Position numbers and translations under genes: made by a program. A model generated the notes under the pieces. That model was not told where the DNA came from and made no database searches. It saw nothing but the letters and a program-made list of their open reading frames with translations. This document shows positions 6,703 through 8,348 of a stretch of 8,348 bases of DNA, one piece after another. Position 1 is the first letter of the stretch; every line of letters starts with the position of its first letter. The stretch comes from Chthoniobacter sp. (lineage in GTDB: Bacteria; Verrucomicrobiota; Verrucomicrobiia; Chthoniobacterales; Chthoniobacteraceae): the NCBI GenBank assembly GCA_025352865.1, contig JANXSB010000251.1, positions 1 to 8,348 on the forward strand, given 5' to 3'.

Positions 6703-6907
6703 TTTCTGCCACGACTCGGCGGCGATGGCGAGAGCGATGGTGGATGCAAAGCAGCTTGGGCTTCAGCCCGAATTCGGCCCGACTTTGGGCGGAAGCCAAT
6801 ATCGCTTTCTCCCGACGCCCGGCGGCGCGCGAAAACTAATTTTCCCTCCGAGCCGGGATTGTCACCGGCACAATGTCAGGGCACTGTCCGCACTTCGCTT
6901 GGGCTGC
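6703..6907. promoter_or_regulatory. Divergent modA / cotH-like promoter region
   Basis: 205-bp spacer between two divergent start codons, so promoters for both directions should lie here. A TTGTCA at 6859-6864 is a possible -35 element for the plus strand, but the hexamer 17 nt later (CACTGT, 6882-6887) is a poor -10, so this is only suggestive. Clustered dyads lie at 6756-6790. Neither start has a clear Shine-Dalgarno sequence. Confidence 0.45.
6756..6790. repeat. Cluster of overlapping dyads in the divergent spacer
   Basis: Three dyads overlap: GGGC-ttca-GCCC (6758-6769, extendable by T-G and T-A pairs), the perfect palindrome CCGAATTCGG (6768-6777), and GCCC-gacttt-GGGC (6777-6790). They can pair in alternative ways. 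The GGGCTTCAGCCC core resembles the short REP-like hairpins scattered between genes in several GC-rich phyla, but copy number cannot be judged from one window. It could also be a regulatory site for modA or the CotH-like gene. Confidence 0.4.
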
Positions 6908-8348
6908 ATGAAAAATTTCCACCTCACTCTCACCGGCCTGTTCTTCGCATGGCCCGCGGCGCTGGCCCTCGCGGTGGCTGCTCCGGCGCTGGTGGCGGTG
7001 ACGAAGGAGCAGAAGTTCGCGAAGGAGGCGGACGATTTTTTCGCCGGGGAGATTCCGCGTTTGAAGATCGAACTTTCCGCGGAGCAGCGCGAGCGGCTGG
7101 CGAAGGACGAGCGCCATTATGTGGAGGCCACGATGACCGAGAGCACGGCGGCCGGCCCGGTGCTCTACCAGAAAGTCTCGGTGAAACTGAAAGGCTCCGC
7201 GGGCAGCTTTCAGCACATGGACGGCAAGCCCGGCCTCACCATCAATCTCGAGAAGATCAAAGGCGCGAATGACCGCTTTCACGGGATGAAGAAATTCCAC
7301 CTCAACAACTGCGCGCAGGACGGCACCTACCTGAACGAACTCATCACCGGCGCGATGGCGCGCAAGGCGGGCGTGCCGGCGTCGCGCTGCTCGCACGCGT
7401 TTGTGGAATTCAACGGCCGCGACCTCGGGCTCTATGTCGTCAAGGAAGCCTTCACGCAGGATTTCCTCGCGCCCTTTTTCAAAAGCACGGACGGCGAAAT
7501 CTACGACGGCGGTTTCTGCGCGGAGATCCATGAGAACATGGAAAAGGACAAGGGCGACCCCAAGGACAAGACCGCACTCAAAGAGCTGATCGCCGCCTGC
7601 CAGGAGGGCGACGCGGCAAAGCGCTGGGAGCGGCTCGGCAAGATTCTCGACATCGACAAATTCATCTCCTTCTGCGCCATGGAGGACATCCTCTGCCACT
7701 GGGACGGCTACAATTTCAACCGCAACAACTACCGCGTGTACCACGACACCGACACCGGCAAATTTTCGTTTTTCCTGCACGGGATGGATCAGATGTTTGG
7801 CGACGAAAATTTCCCCGTCATGCGCGATTTCGGCACGCTCGTCGGCGGCGCGGTCATGCACTGCCCGCAGGCCGCGCCGCTCTACAAAGCGCGCGTCGAG
7901 AGCATCTATGAAAACGTGCTGCTCACGGACGACTGGGCCGCGCGGGTCACCGCCGAAGGCCGTCGCGTGCGCGATGCCATCGCCGCGAAAGACGGCAAAT
8001 GGGCGAAGGATTACGAGGGGCAGATCAATGAGGAGCGCGGCCGCGTGACGCGGCGCATCGCCGCCGTGGGCAAACAGCTCGGGGCCATTCCGAAGTCCGT
8101 GGCCTTCGATGCGAACGGCGTGCTCAAACTCACCAAAGGCTGGAGCCAGGAAGGCACCGCCGCGCAGCTCGACGAGGCCGCCAAAGACGGCCAGCCCTGC
8201 CTCCACATCCGCACCGACGGCGCGACCACCGCCTCGTGGCGGCAGACCCTGCACCTCGACGCTGGCCGCTACCGTTTCGAGGGCAAGCTCGCCATCACGA
8301 ATGTCGTGGGCGTGAAAGACGCCTCCGGCGAAGGCGCGGGCCTGCGCA
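6908..8348 (+). CDS. Secreted CotH kinase-like protein (C-terminus beyond window)
   Basis: Plus-strand frame from the ATG at 6908-6910, open to the window end, 480 residues visible. An N-terminal signal peptide (hydrophobic about 6-24, AlaLeuAla/AlaValAla cleavage area) predicts export. The CotH-type fold follows: VSVKLKGSAGSF (90-101) as the glycine-containing N-lobe strand with a nearby K107, then DRFHGMKKFHLNN (122-134) and AGVPASRCSHAFVEFNGRDLGLYVVKE (about 154-180). Next are HWDGYNFNRNNYRVYHD (264-280) and FFLHGMDQMFGDE (288-300). The last two resemble the CotH active-site region; D266 and D294 are the best candidates for the essential aspartates. Spore-coat CotH is an atypical protein kinase, but in non-sporulating bacteria the targets are unknown. 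From about 404 the sequence (LKLTKGW..., LHLDAGRYRFEGKL) looks like the start of a beta-sandwich carbohydrate-binding-like module. It is divergent from modA and on the opposite strand to the exosortase unit. Whether it ends in a sorting tail cannot be seen. Confidence 0.93.
   Translation, partial: MKNFHLTLTGLFFAWPAALALAVAAPALVAVTKEQKFAKEADDFFAGEIPRLKIELSAEQRERLAKDERHYVEATMTESTAAGPVLYQKVSVKLKGSAGSFQHMDGKPGLTINLEKIKGANDRFHGMKKFHLNNCAQDGTYLNELITGAMARKAGVPASRCSHAFVEFNGRDLGLYVVKEAFTQDFLAPFFKSTDGEIYDGGFCAEIHENMEKDKGDPKDKTALKELIAACQEGDAAKRWERLGKILDIDKFISFCAMEDILCHWDGYNFNRNNYRVYHDTDTGKFSFFLHGMDQMFGDENFPVMRDFGTLVGGAVMHCPQAAPLYKARVESIYENVLLTDDWAARVTAEGRRVRDAIAAKDGKWAKDYEGQINEERGRVTRRIAAVGKQLGAIPKSVAFDANGVLKLTKGWSQEGTAAQLDEAAKDGQPCLHIRTDGATTASWRQTLHLDAGRYRFEGKLAITNVVGVKDASGEGAGLR

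Noticed and set aside
6796..6812. Possible ModE-type half-site (ATCGCT) upstream of modA
   Set aside because: Only the ATCGCT hexamer is present; the TATATA part and the inverted second half are missing.
5200..7272. Long plus-strand open frame (690 codons) opposite modA and modB
   Set aside because: It lies antisense to two clearly identified genes, crosses the divergent spacer, and encodes a low-complexity Arg/Gly/Glu/Asp-rich product with no family motif. It is a by-product of high G+C codon bias.
6836..8254. Minus-strand open frame (472 codons) opposite the CotH-like gene
   Set aside because: Antisense to a well-supported CotH-family frame; its translation is Arg/Ala/Val-rich and matches no known fold by eye.

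Overview
The window looks like a chromosomal segment of a GC-rich Gram-negative bacterium, most likely from the Verrucomicrobiota. This is an inference from the mix of genes: an exosortase fused to an EpsI domain, a secreted CotH-type kinase-like protein, a secreted FGE/SUMF1-domain protein and a molybdate permease. Most gene starts also lack a clear Shine-Dalgarno sequence. No rRNA, tRNA, CRISPR array, transposase or phage gene was seen.

Left edge (1-662, minus strand): the N-terminal 220 residues of a major facilitator superfamily transporter, running off the window. By eye this part is about half G+C, clearly lower than the roughly two-thirds G+C of the rest. Positions 663-990 hold no gene but contain a 46-nt imperfect hairpin just upstream of the transporter start.

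Centre (991-6702, minus strand): five colinear genes. In transcription order they are modA (periplasmic molybdate-binding protein), modB (permease), a membrane-anchored TPR-like repeat protein, an exosortase-EpsI fusion (catalytic Cys195, Arg240, His260 visible) and a signal-peptide-bearing SUMF1-domain protein. The last three are joined by two ATGA stop/start overlaps, so they are almost certainly co-transcribed and translationally coupled. They form a compact protein-sorting/envelope module. The exosortase should process proteins with a PEP-CTERM-like tail in the inner membrane, the EpsI part is the usual partner domain, and the TPR protein may be a scaffold. The SUMF1 protein lacks the two cysteines of true formylglycine-generating enzymes, so its role is open. 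No substrate with a sorting tail is visible in the window. modA and modB are 9 bp apart, but modC (the ATPase) is not adjacent: the next gene downstream is the TPR gene after a 98-bp gap.

Right edge (6908-8348, plus strand): a divergently transcribed, secreted CotH kinase-like protein, cut by the window end, with a possible carbohydrate-binding-like domain beginning after the kinase-like core. The modA/cotH divergent spacer (6703-6907) contains clustered dyads and probably both promoters.

The most interesting system is the exosortase-EpsI / TPR / SUMF1-like trio. The individual families are known. The ATGA coupling of a cysteine-less SUMF1 protein to a fused exosortase is the part worth following up.
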